Assembly (NCBI RefSeq): GCF_000774145.1
Contig: NZ_KN322986.1
Span: 668,949-732,948, forward strand
Direction: 5' to 3'
Source of the DNA: Pseudomonas mediterranea CFBP 5447
GTDB taxonomy: Bacteria; Pseudomonadota; Gammaproteobacteria; Pseudomonadales; Pseudomonadaceae
Length of the DNA stretch: 64,000 bases
The notes under the pieces are model-generated. The model was not told the origin of the DNA. It saw only the letters and a program-made list of their open reading frames with translations, and did no database searches. Below are positions 1 to 7,324 of this stretch, piece by piece. The position numbers and the translations under genes are program-made. Numbering within the stretch: position 1 is the stretch's first letter; each line of letters opens with the position of its first letter.

Positions 1-1
1 T

Positions 2-457
2 GAAGCGCTGCTCGCCGGGCTGCTGGGTGAAGACAACACCAACGCCAAGGCGCTGATCCTGTTTGCCCGTTGCCTGGCCGAACGCGGCGAGCTGGGCGAA
101 GCGCAGACCGTGCTGGACTCGGTGAAAAGCGACGAGCACAAGGCTGCCCTGGCCGGGGCCAAGGCGCAGATTCAGTTCCTCGGCCTGGCCAGAAACCTGC
201 CAGACGCCGCCGACCTCAAGGCCCGCCTGGCAAAAGACCCGCAGGACGACGAAGCGGCGTATCAACTGGCGATCCAGCAACTGGCGCGCCAGCAGTACGA
301 GCCGGCGCTCGACGCCCTGCTCAAGCTGTTCAGCCGCAACCGCAGCTACAGCGAAGGCCTGCCGCACAAGACCCTGCTGCAAGTATTCGAACTGTTGGGC
401 AACGATCACCCGCTGGTGACGACCTATCGCCGCAAATTGTTTGCCGCGCTGTACTAA
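2..457 (+). CDS. YbbN/CnoX-type thioredoxin-fold co-chaperone, C-terminal part (5' end outside window)
   Basis: The reading frame is open from base 2 to a TAA at 455-457 and gives about 151 residues. The sequence is made of alternating helices typical of the tetratricopeptide C-terminal half of YbbN/CnoX proteins (LLKLFSRNRSYSEG, a final segment on an elongated helix pair, then LFAALY). In that family an N-terminal thioredoxin-like domain, lying outside the window, is followed by TPRs that bind chaperone clients or GroEL. The gene converges with the next one and their stop codons overlap by 4 nt. The family call rests only on the TPR half. Confidence 0.8.
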   Translation, partial: EALLAGLLGEDNTNAKALILFARCLAERGELGEAQTVLDSVKSDEHKAALAGAKAQIQFLGLARNLPDAADLKARLAKDPQDDEAAYQLAIQQLARQQYEPALDALLKLFSRNRSYSEGLPHKTLLQVFELLGNDHPLVTTYRRKLFAALY

Positions 458-807
458 GCCTCAGCCCCAACCCAGCTATAGAGCGGCGTATCGCCGCCGC
501 TCAAGACCTTGACCTCGGCGCTGTGGCGCAAGCGCACCAACAGGCGCTTGCCCGCCGGCGCACTGCCCGTCAGGCCTTCCAGTTGCTCCAGCAGGTCCGG
601 GCCGCTCAATTTCCCGGCCTTGCGCAGCAATTCCCTGGCGGTCTGCCACAGCGCATCGTCCTGACTCGCCGGTCTGGCCGCCGCCATCGCCACGCCCTCC
701 GGCTTGACCGCCTGCAATTGCGCGCCGAGCTGCGCCCAGTCGCCTTCGTCCATTTCGATCGACAAGTCCACCGGCCAATCGCCGACGGTTCCGCGTATGC
801 GCAACAT
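454..807 (-). CDS. Conserved hypothetical protein, 117 aa
   Basis: No family recognised. The protein begins MLRIRGTVGDWPVDLSIEMD and has no signal peptide or membrane segment. It looks like a small beta-rich N-terminal part (residues 1-25), a helical middle (LWQTARELLRKAG, LLEQLEGL) and a short C-terminal strand region. An ATG lies 6 nt further upstream at 813, but it directly abuts the AGGAG at 815-819. The ATG at 807 sits 7 nt from that site and is the better start. Its TAG overlaps the stop of the convergent thioredoxin-family gene. Confidence 0.65.
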   Translation of the reverse strand: MLRIRGTVGDWPVDLSIEMDEGDWAQLGAQLQAVKPEGVAMAAARPASQDDALWQTARELLRKAGKLSGPDLLEQLEGLTGSAPAGKRLLVRLRHSAEVKVLSGGDTPLYSWVGAEA

Positions 808-892
808 CACCATGCTCCTGAAAATTTAATCTTCCCATGCTCCCATGGGCCTTGCGCGACGCCAAGCAGACGGTCAAACTCTGCGCATATTC

Positions 893-910
893 GTTATAAG
901 ATTACATAAC
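893..910. promoter_or_regulatory. Candidate Zur operator upstream of the DUF2796 gene
   Basis: An AT-rich dyad, GTTATAAGATTACATAAC, lies about 30 nt before the ATG at 940. Its first 13 bases match 11 of 13 positions of the gammaproteobacterial Zur core GTTATANTATAAC, and GTTAT/ATAAC half sites flank the whole element. The related PA4063-PA4066 genes are known to rise under zinc limitation. That this is the operator is inference. Confidence 0.5.
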
Positions 911-939
911 AAAACATTCACCTTACCTGGAGACTCGTC

Positions 940-1533
940 ATGCGTCGTCTGCTTCTCGCTTTGCCGTTCGCCCTGTTGCCATTGGCTGTCGCTCACGCCG
1001 CGGTCGAGCACGACCATGACCACGATCATGAGCACGGCAGCCTGGGTGCCCATGAACACGGTGTTGGCCGCCTCAATGCCTCGTTGGACGGCGAGACCCT
1101 GGAATTGGAACTGGAGAGCCCGGCCATGAATCTGGTGGGCTTCGAACACGCCGCCACCAGCGATGCCGACAAGGCCAAGGTGGCCGCTGTCCGCAAGCAG
1201 TTGGAGAAGCCGGCGGCGTTGATCATTCTGGCCGATGGCAAATGCTCCCTGGAGCAGCAGGAACTGGAAAGCCCGCTGTTCGGCGACGAGCCGGACCACG
1301 AAGATCACGCCGAAGAGGCCGATGACGATGGCGACGAGCACCACGAACACAGCGAAATCCACGCTCGCTACCAGTTCCGCTGTGTCGCGGCGGGCTCCCT
1401 GACGCAACTGAACCTGGCGCCGCTGTTCAAGACCTTCCCGGCCACCCATAAAATTCTGGTGCAGATGATCGGCCCGAACGGCCAGCAAGGCGGGGAATTG
1501 ACGCTTGAAGCGCCGGCCCTCAAATTCCGCTAA
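940..1533 (+). CDS. DUF2796 (ZrgA-like) periplasmic His-rich zinc-associated protein
   Basis: This 197-aa protein starts with a clear signal peptide (MRRLLLALPFALLPLAVAHA). The mature N-terminus carries a HDHDHDHEH run followed by GAHEHG. A second acidic His-rich loop lies near residues 112-136 (DHEDHAEE, DEHHEHSEIH). Both look like metal-binding segments. The layout fits DUF2796/ZrgA, a zinc-uptake-associated periplasmic family, and the PA4063 position in P. aeruginosa. It heads a gene set with an ABC ATPase, a permease and a DUF3299 protein, and has a Zur-like dyad upstream. Zinc binding is inferred from composition and context. Confidence 0.85.
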   Translation: MRRLLLALPFALLPLAVAHAAVEHDHDHDHEHGSLGAHEHGVGRLNASLDGETLELELESPAMNLVGFEHAATSDADKAKVAAVRKQLEKPAALIILADGKCSLEQQELESPLFGDEPDHEDHAEEADDDGDEHHEHSEIHARYQFRCVAAGSLTQLNLAPLFKTFPATHKILVQMIGPNGQQGGELTLEAPALKFR

Positions 1534-1550
1534 CTCTGCAGATCCCTTTT

Positions 1551-1639
1551 GTGGGAGCGAGCCTGCTCGCGAAGAGGCCGGCACATCCAGCACTGAGGGT
1601 GCCTGATACACCGCTTTCGCGAGCAAGCCCGCCCCCACA
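1551..1639. repeat. REP doublet (inverted pair)
   Basis: A GTGGGAGCGAGCCTGCTCGCGA unit at 1551 is followed, about 60 nt on, by an inverted and slightly diverged copy ending in GCCCCCACAG. This is the common intergenic REP family of fluorescent pseudomonads. Each unit contains an internal GAGC...GCTC-type hairpin. The pair separates the DUF2796 gene from the ABC ATPase gene. Confidence 0.9.
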
Positions 1640-1672
1640 GGGGCTACTCCATTTACCCTGACTTCGGCCAAC

Positions 1673-2383
1673 ATGACCCAAGCACTCATCGAATTGTCCG
1701 ACCTGGTCTTCAGCTGGCCCGGGCATCCACCACTGTTGGATATCCCGGCCTTTCGCCTCGAAGCCGGCGAAACCCTGTTCCTCAAGGGCCCCAGCGGCAG
1801 TGGCAAGACCACCTTGCTGGGGCTGCTGGGCGGGGTGCAGACGCCGGATCGCGGCAGCGTCCGCCTGCTCGGCCAGTCGCTCAGCGAACTGGGTGCAGGT
1901 AGCCGCGACCGCTTTCGCGTGGATCACACCGGCTACATTTTCCAGCAATTCAACCTGCTGCCGTTTCTCTCGGTACGCGAGAACGTCGAACTGCCCTGCC
2001 ACTTTTCCAGGCTACGGGCCCAGCGGTCCATCCAGCGCCACGGCAGCGTCGATCAGGCCGCCGCCACGCTGTTGGCCCACCTGGGATTGACCGATCAAAC
2101 CCTGCTGGAGCGCCGCGCCGACTCGCTGTCTATCGGCCAACAGCAGCGGGTCGCCGCCGCCCGCGCGTTGATCGGCCAGCCGGAATTGGTGATCGCCGAC
2201 GAACCGACCTCAGCCCTGGACTACGACGCCCGGGAAAACTTCCTGCGGCTGCTGTTCGCCGAATGCCGCGAAGCCGGCTCAAGCCTGCTGTTCGTCAGCC
2301 ATGACCAGAGCCTGGCGCCGCTGTTCGACCGCAACCTCTCGCTGGCCGATCTCAATCGTGCCGCCAAGCCACTCGAGGTCTGA
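1673..2383 (+). CDS. ABC transporter ATP-binding protein, LolD/MacB class
   Basis: 236 aa. It carries Walker A (GPSGSGKTT, about residue 43), a Q-loop region (FQQFNLLPFLSVREN), an ABC signature LSIGQQQR (the usual LSGGQ changed at the third residue), Walker B with catalytic Glu (LVIADEPTSALD) and the H-loop (FVSHD). It pairs with the FtsX-like permease that starts 2 nt after its stop. The class moves substrates out of the inner membrane or drives periplasmic work rather than import. In the PA4063-PA4066 context a role in zinc homeostasis is inferred. The substrate is unknown. Confidence 0.88.
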   Translation: MTQALIELSDLVFSWPGHPPLLDIPAFRLEAGETLFLKGPSGSGKTTLLGLLGGVQTPDRGSVRLLGQSLSELGAGSRDRFRVDHTGYIFQQFNLLPFLSVRENVELPCHFSRLRAQRSIQRHGSVDQAAATLLAHLGLTDQTLLERRADSLSIGQQQRVAAARALIGQPELVIADEPTSALDYDARENFLRLLFAECREAGSSLLFVSHDQSLAPLFDRNLSLADLNRAAKPLEV

Positions 2384-2384
2384 G

Positions 2385-3650
2385 ATGTATTTGTTCCGTC
2401 TAGCCATGGCCAGCCTGGCGAACCGCCGTTTCACCGCGATCCTCACTGCCTTCGCCATCGCCCTGTCGGTCTGCCTGCTGCTGGCGGTGGAGCGGGTGCG
2501 CACTGAGGCGAAAGCCAGTTTTGCCAGCACCATCAGCGGCACCGACCTGATCGTCGGCGCTCGCTCCGGCTCGGTGAACCTGCTGTTGTACTCGGTGTTC
2601 CGCATCGGCAACGCCACCAATAACATCCGCTGGGACAGCTTCGAACATTTCGCCAGCAACCCGAAAGTGAAATGGGCGATCCCCATGTCCCTGGGCGATT
2701 CCCATCGCGGTTACCGGGTAATGGGCACCACCGAGGCCTATTTCGAGCATTACCAGTACGGCCGCCAGCAACACCTGGAACTGGCCGATGGTCGGGCTTT
2801 TGCCACAGACCCGTTCGAAGTGGTGCTCGGTGCCGAAGTGGCCGAAGCGTTGCATTACAAGCTCGGCGACAAGCTGGTGCTGGCCCACGGCGTGGCGGCG
2901 ATCAGCCTGGTCAAGCATGACGACAAGCCCTTCACCGTGGTCGGCATTCTCAAGCGTACCGGCACCCCGGTGGACCGCACGCTGCATATCAGCCTCGGCG
3001 GCATGGAAGCGATTCACATCGATTGGAAAAACGGCGTGCCGGCCCAGGGCAGCGGTCGCATCAGCGCCGACCAGGCCCGCAACATGGACCTGACGCCCCA
3101 AGCCATCACCGCGTTCATGCTTGGCCTCAACAGCAAGATTTCCACCTTTACCTTGCAGCGCGAAATCAATGAATTCCGTGGCGAGCCGTTGCTGGCGATC
3201 CTGCCCGGCGTGGCCCTGCAAGAGTTGTGGAGCTTGATGGGCACGGCGGAAAAAGCCTTGTTCGTGATTTCGCTGTTCGTGGTCCTGACCGGATTGATCG
3301 GCATGCTCACGGCGATCCTCACCAGCCTCAACGAGCGCCGCCGGGAGATGGCGATCTTGCGTTCGGTGGGCGCGCGGCCGTGGCACATCGCGAGCCTGCT
3401 GGTGCTGGAAGCCTTTGCCCTGGCGTTGACCGGAGTGGCCGCCGGGCTGGCCTTACTGTATATCGGCATCGGCGCCGCCCAGGGTTACGTACAGTCGGCC
3501 TATGGCCTGTACCTGCCGTTGAGTTGGCCAAGCGAATATGAATGGACGCTCATGGCTGGCATCCTGGTCGCCGCCCTGCTGATGGGCAGCGTGCCGGCCT
3601 GGCGCGCCTATCGCCAATCGTTGGCCGACGGCTTGTCGATTCGTTTATGA
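2385..3650 (+). CDS. ABC transporter permease, FtsX/MacB family
   Basis: 421 aa. One N-terminal membrane segment (residues about 15-35, FTAILTAFAIALSVCLLLAV) is followed by a large periplasmic domain (about 40-270). A C-terminal FtsX domain has three hydrophobic segments (near 297-320, 345-375 and 390-410). The motif LTSLNERRREMAILRSVGAR before the last two segments is the classical MacB/FtsX coupling region. The start at 2385 overlaps nothing and follows the ATPase stop by one base. The stop TGA overlaps an in-frame ATG of the DUF3299 gene, which suggests translational coupling. Confidence 0.88.
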   Translation: MYLFRLAMASLANRRFTAILTAFAIALSVCLLLAVERVRTEAKASFASTISGTDLIVGARSGSVNLLLYSVFRIGNATNNIRWDSFEHFASNPKVKWAIPMSLGDSHRGYRVMGTTEAYFEHYQYGRQQHLELADGRAFATDPFEVVLGAEVAEALHYKLGDKLVLAHGVAAISLVKHDDKPFTVVGILKRTGTPVDRTLHISLGGMEAIHIDWKNGVPAQGSGRISADQARNMDLTPQAITAFMLGLNSKISTFTLQREINEFRGEPLLAILPGVALQELWSLMGTAEKALFVISLFVVLTGLIGMLTAILTSLNERRREMAILRSVGARPWHIASLLVLEAFALALTGVAAGLALLYIGIGAAQGYVQSAYGLYLPLSWPSEYEWTLMAGILVAALLMGSVPAWRAYRQSLADGLSIRL

Positions 3651-3661
3651 GGACATTGAAG

Positions 3662-4180
3662 ATGCCCCGCGCCCTGCTTGCGCTGTTGATGATGGTCGCC
3701 CTGCCGCTGTGGGCGGCCGAGCCGAGGGACCTGGCCTGGTCAGAAATGATCCCGCCCGACGCGCCGCCGGAAGCGCCGAACATGACCCCGCTGCATGACC
3801 TGTCGCAGATGGGCAATGCACTGTCCGCCGAGTCCGCCCCGGCCGCCAAGCAGGACATGCCCAATGCACCGGTGGTCAAGGCGCTCGACGGCCAGCAGAT
3901 TCGCTTGCCGGGCTACATCGTGCCGCTGGAAGTCAGCGAGGAAGGCCGCACCACGGACTTTTTGCTGGTGCCGTATTTCGGCGCCTGCATCCATGTGCCG
4001 CCACCGCCTTCGAATCAGATCGTGCATGTGAAAAGCGAAGTCGGGGTGAAGCTCGATGAGCTGTACCAGCCGTACTGGGTCGAAGGGCCGATGCAGGTCA
4101 AGCCGTCCACCAGCGAACTGGCCGATGCCGGGTACCAGATGGAGGCTGAGAAGATTTATGTGTATGAGCTGCCGGAGTGA
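3662..4180 (+). CDS. DUF3299 periplasmic protein
   Basis: 172 aa with a signal peptide (MPRALLALLMMVALPLWA). The core IRLPGYIVPLE...FLLVPYFGACIHVPPPPSNQ is the DUF3299 signature, including a single Cys-His in ACIH. Function is unknown; in P. aeruginosa (PA4066) it belongs to the zinc-responsive unit. The start at 3662 has GAGGA at 3649-3653. An upstream ATG at 3647 overlaps the permease stop and would add five residues. Confidence 0.83.
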   Translation: MPRALLALLMMVALPLWAAEPRDLAWSEMIPPDAPPEAPNMTPLHDLSQMGNALSAESAPAAKQDMPNAPVVKALDGQQIRLPGYIVPLEVSEEGRTTDFLLVPYFGACIHVPPPPSNQIVHVKSEVGVKLDELYQPYWVEGPMQVKPSTSELADAGYQMEAEKIYVYELPE

Positions 4181-4202
4181 AGCCGGCAGTCATGCATTGT
4201 CT

Positions 4203-4294
4203 GTGAGATAGCTATCGCTAGCAGGCTCGCTCTCACAGGGGATTCTTGGTGTTCTCAGGATCAGTGTGGGGGCGAGCCTGCTTGCGATGAGGCC
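4203..4294. repeat. REP doublet (inverted pair, diverged)
   Basis: Two GCGAGCCTGCT-type units in opposite orientation lie between the DUF3299 gene and oprG. The left copy reads TATCGCTAGCAGGCTCGCTCTCAC; the right copy is GTGGGGGCGAGCCTGCTTGCGATG. Both have mismatches from the family consensus, which suggests an older insertion. Confidence 0.8.
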
Positions 4295-4318
4295 CTCAAA
4301 ATGCTCATCACACTTTCA

Positions 4319-4360
4319 TTGAGCTGAGTCAAAAGACCGGTCCAGAGCGCTCCGTACCAT
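4319..4360 (+). promoter_or_regulatory. Candidate ANR-dependent promoter of oprG
   Basis: TTGAGCTGAGTCAA at 4319-4332 is an FNR/ANR-type dyad (consensus TTGAT-N4-ATCAA, one imperfect position per half site). A TACCAT -10 element sits at 4355-4360, which predicts a start near 4367. The dyad centre is then at about -41.5, the class II activator position. P. aeruginosa oprG is known to depend on ANR. Activity of this site is inferred. Confidence 0.6.
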
Positions 4361-4394
4361 GGGACATCCTTTTCAAATGTCCTCTGGAGCCCCC

Positions 4395-5093
4395 ATGCAC
4401 AAGTCCTTGCTCAGCGCTTCCCTCGTCGCCCTCGCGCTCGCCGCCCCTCTCGCACAGGCCCATACGGCCGGCGATATCATCGTTCGCGCCGGTGCCATTA
4501 CCGTCAATCCGGAAGCCGACAGTTCCAGCGTCAAGGTCGACCGTGGCCCGCTGGCCGGTGCCGACCTGGGCGGCAAGGCGACCATGAGCAGCGATACGCA
4601 ACTGGGCTTGAACTTCGCCTACATGATGACCGACCACCTGGGCCTCGAGCTGCTGGCGGCCTCGCCGTTCGAGCACGACGTGAAGATCAAGGGCACCGCC
4701 CTGGGCGCGGCCAATGGCAAGCTCGGCACCCTCAAGCACCTGCCGCCGACCCTGAGCCTGGTCTACTACCCGCTCGACGCCAAATCGGCATTCCAACCGT
4801 ATGTCGGCGCCGGCATCAACTACACCTGGATCTACGACGAGCACGTCGGCAGCGACGCCGGCGCCAACGGCTTCAGCAATTTCCGCGCGAGCAACAGCTG
4901 GGGCATGGCGTGGCAAGTGGGCGCCGACTACATGCTGACCGACAACATCATGATCAACGGCCAGATCCGTTACATCGACATCGACACCACGGCGTATGTC
5001 GATAACAACGCCGTGGCCGGCGGCACCCGGGCCAAGGTGAATGTCGATGTGGATCCGTGGATCTACATGGTGGGGTTGGGTTACAAGTTCTAA
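4395..5093 (+). CDS. oprG: OprG/OmpW-family outer membrane protein
   Basis: 232 aa. The signal peptide (MHKSLLSASLVALALAAPLAQA) is followed by a mature start HTAGDIIVRAGAITVNPE and repeated amphipathic strands. It ends in GLGYKF, the C-terminal phenylalanine of an eight-stranded OmpW barrel. OmpW proteins pass small hydrophobic molecules across the outer membrane. The start at 4395 is preferred over an in-frame ATG at 4359, which would overlap the predicted -10 element and precede the signal peptide. Position after the zinc operon matches PA4067. Confidence 0.9.
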   Translation: MHKSLLSASLVALALAAPLAQAHTAGDIIVRAGAITVNPEADSSSVKVDRGPLAGADLGGKATMSSDTQLGLNFAYMMTDHLGLELLAASPFEHDVKIKGTALGAANGKLGTLKHLPPTLSLVYYPLDAKSAFQPYVGAGINYTWIYDEHVGSDAGANGFSNFRASNSWGMAWQVGADYMLTDNIMINGQIRYIDIDTTAYVDNNAVAGGTRAKVNVDVDPWIYMVGLGYKF

Positions 5094-5118
5094 CCGAACT
5101 CGAATATACGACGTCCCT

Positions 5119-5206
5119 GTGGGAGCGAGCCTGCTCGCGATGGCGGCACGACAGTCACTGAAGCGGTGAATGTCAGGCCGCTATCGCGAGCAGGCTCGCT
5201 CCCACA
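5119..5206. repeat. REP doublet (inverted pair)
   Basis: Two near-perfect units, GTGGGAGCGAGCCTGCTCGC at 5119 and its inverse ending CTCGCTCCCAC near 5205, lie between the convergent ends of oprG and the epimerase gene. The pair could fold into one long hairpin in RNA from either strand. Confidence 0.92.
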
Positions 5207-5230
5207 GTTTTTTTTGTGGCGATTGGAAAC

Positions 5231-6160
5231 TCAGCGGCCCAACAACCGCGCCAGCCCCACGCTCATCGGCGTCTGCTGCGGGAAGCTGAAGCGCTGCAAC
5301 AACCGATGATTATCCGCCCGAGAATGCTTGATATCCCCCGAACGCGCCGGGCCGTAGCTGACCGGAGGCAGGTCACCGACCACCGAGGCCAGGGCCTGGA
5401 GCAGTTGTTTGAGCGTCGTGGCCTGGTTCCAGCCGACGTTCACCGCCCCGACTTCCACCTCAGGTTTCTCGATGGCCTGCACCAGCACGTCCACCAGGTC
5501 TTCGACGTAGACGAAGTCACGGGTCTGCTCGCCATCGCCGAACACGGTGATCGGCAACCCCTTCTGTGCCCGCTCGCTGAAGATGCTGATGACCCCGGAA
5601 TACGGCGAGGACGGATCCTGGCGCGGGCCATAGATATTGAAGAAGCGGAACACCACCGGCTCCAGCGCGTGCTGGCGACGATAGAAGTCAAGGTAGAACT
5701 CGCTGGCCAGCTTGTCCGAGGCGTAGGGTGTCAGCGGCGCCTTGGTGGTTTCTTCGTCGATGGACTGGCCTTCTCCGTTGTTGCCGTAGACCGCGGCGCT
5801 GGAAGCAAACAGCACCCGCTTCACGCCGGCCTGGCGCATGGCTTCGCAGACATTCAGGGTGCCGATGAAATTGCTCTGGTGAGTGCGTACCGGGTCATCC
5901 ACCGAGGCTTGCACCGACGCCACCGCGGCCAGGTGCGCCACGGCGCTGCAACCGGCCATGGCCCGGGCCACCAGGGCGGCATCGGCGACGTCGCCTTCGA
6001 TCAGTTCGACGGCGGGGTTGTCCAGCGGCAGGTTGCTGCGCTTGCCGGTGGACAGGTCATCGAGGATGCGCACCGAGTGTCCCTTGGCGAGCAAGGCGTC
6101 GGTCAGGTGCGAACCAATGAAGCCCGCACCGCCGGTGATGAGAACAGGGCCGTCAGCCAT
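5231..6160 (-). CDS. NAD-dependent epimerase/dehydratase (extended SDR)
   Basis: 309 aa. The N-terminal Rossmann motif is GGAGFIGSH (TGGxGFxG type, about residue 9). The protein also has LDDLSTGKRSNL, the SSAAVYGNN region and the catalytic YASDK (Tyr-x-x-x-Lys). FFNIYGPRQDPSSPYSGV is typical of UDP-glucose 4-epimerase-like enzymes. It corresponds to PA4068. Its ATG at 6160 overlaps the upstream gene's end by 8 nt, so both are likely translated together. The exact sugar substrate cannot be told. Confidence 0.87.
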   Translation of the reverse strand: MADGPVLITGGAGFIGSHLTDALLAKGHSVRILDDLSTGKRSNLPLDNPAVELIEGDVADAALVARAMAGCSAVAHLAAVASVQASVDDPVRTHQSNFIGTLNVCEAMRQAGVKRVLFASSAAVYGNNGEGQSIDEETTKAPLTPYASDKLASEFYLDFYRRQHALEPVVFRFFNIYGPRQDPSSPYSGVISIFSERAQKGLPITVFGDGEQTRDFVYVEDLVDVLVQAIEKPEVEVGAVNVGWNQATTLKQLLQALASVVGDLPPVSYGPARSGDIKHSRADNHRLLQRFSFPQQTPMSVGLARLLGR

Positions 6161-7037
6161 GGCGATAAAACCTATCCAGTAAGCCCGGGAGCGCGGCGCG
6201 CCAGGCGCGGGGCTTGATCCCGAAAGTGTGCAGAATTTTCTTGCAGGCCAGTACCGCGTGCTGCGGTTCTTCCGCGGCATCCGGCCGTGCGGCGTGAGCC
6301 TGGGGCGTGGGCTCTTCGATTGCCAGCGGATGCAGGGCACGGGCTTCGGTGAGGATCGCCTGGCCCAGCGCCAGCGGCGTGGTCGCCTCATGCCCGGCGT
6401 AATGATAAGTGCCCCACAGCGGCGCGGCGCAATCGAGTTGCTTGAGCACGGAGATGATCACCCGGGCCGCATCGTCCACCGGCGTCGGGTTACCACGACG
6501 GTCATCGGCCAGCAACAGCTCGTCGGGCTGCTCGGCCCGGGCGAGAAAACGTCCGAGGATGCCGTCGGCGCTGTCGTCCAGCAGCCAGCCGAAGCGCAGC
6601 AGCACATGTTGCGGGCACGTGGCGCGCACACTTTGCTCGATCCGCCACAGGGCCTGGCCGCGCAGGCCCAGGGGCACGGGCTCGTCTTTTTCGCTGTAGG
6701 CGGTGGCGCGGGAGCCGTCGAATACGCGATAGCTCGACGGTTGCAGCAAGATGATGTTGTGGTGCTGGCACAATTCGGCCAGGCGCTCGACTGCACGCTC
6801 CTGGCTGGCCAGGCGCTGCTCGCTGACGACCTCGGCCTGAAACCAGTCGAAGTAGTACGCCAGATTGATCAAGGCGTCCGGGCGGGTGTCGTCGAGCAAC
6901 TGTGTCAGGCTCGCGGCATCCCAGCCATCTTCTGGGGGGCGGGGGGCGAGAAAACCGATGTCTTCTTCCGCACCGAGGCGAATCAGCGCCTGCCCAAGGG
7001 CATTTCCGCCGCCCAGTAACATAAGGCGCATTCGCAT
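6153..7037 (-). CDS. RmlD-like NAD(P)-binding sugar-nucleotide reductase family protein
   Basis: 294 aa starting MRMRLMLLGGGNALGQALIRL, a Rossmann GGGNALG motif near residue 9. Features of dTDP-4-dehydrorhamnose reductase-like SDRs follow (DALINLAYYFDWFQAE, QPSSYRVFDG, LLRFGWLLDDS, GTYHYAGHEATT). It matches PA4069 by position. In place of a standard YxxxK there is SSYRVFDGS, so catalytic activity is uncertain. ATGs at 7037 and 7031 are equally plausible starts and no strong ribosome binding site separates them. Confidence 0.75.
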   Translation of the reverse strand: MRMRLMLLGGGNALGQALIRLGAEEDIGFLAPRPPEDGWDAASLTQLLDDTRPDALINLAYYFDWFQAEVVSEQRLASQERAVERLAELCQHHNIILLQPSSYRVFDGSRATAYSEKDEPVPLGLRGQALWRIEQSVRATCPQHVLLRFGWLLDDSADGILGRFLARAEQPDELLLADDRRGNPTPVDDAARVIISVLKQLDCAAPLWGTYHYAGHEATTPLALGQAILTEARALHPLAIEEPTPQAHAARPDAAEEPQHAVLACKKILHTFGIKPRAWRAALPGLLDRFYRHG

Positions 7038-7177
7038 AAAGTCAGCAGGCCCAGTCTGTTGGCACAAGAATTTGGTCGACAACGCCCACGGGCGTCGCCG
7101 GAATCGTTGCATTTTGCGGGTTTAGTGCGCAACCGTCACCCGTAAAGTGCAGATCCGAGATTTTCGCCGCGCTCCAG

Positions 7178-7259
7178 GGCCTCATCGCGAGCAGGCTCGC
7201 TCCCACAGGACGAAGCGCAGCCGATCCATTGTGGGAGCGAGCCTGCTCGCGATAGGGCC
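7178..7259. repeat. REP doublet in a divergent promoter region
   Basis: The region 7038-7324 between divergent genes holds an inverted pair of REP units (CATCGCGAGCAGGCTCGCTC at about 7182, and GTGGGAGCGAGCCTGCTCGC at 7231). Most REPs sit at 3' ends, so this placement between two 5' ends is less common. No clear promoter elements were recognised in the rest of the gap. Confidence 0.9.
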
Positions 7260-7324
7260 TGCCAGGCAACAGAGATACCCGCCGGCACTTGCATCTTCCT
7301 CATCCCACCCGCATAACTGCCCCT

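Noticed and set aside
4359..4394. Upstream ATG for oprG
   Set aside because: It overlaps the predicted -10 element and would put 12 unrelated residues before the signal peptide.
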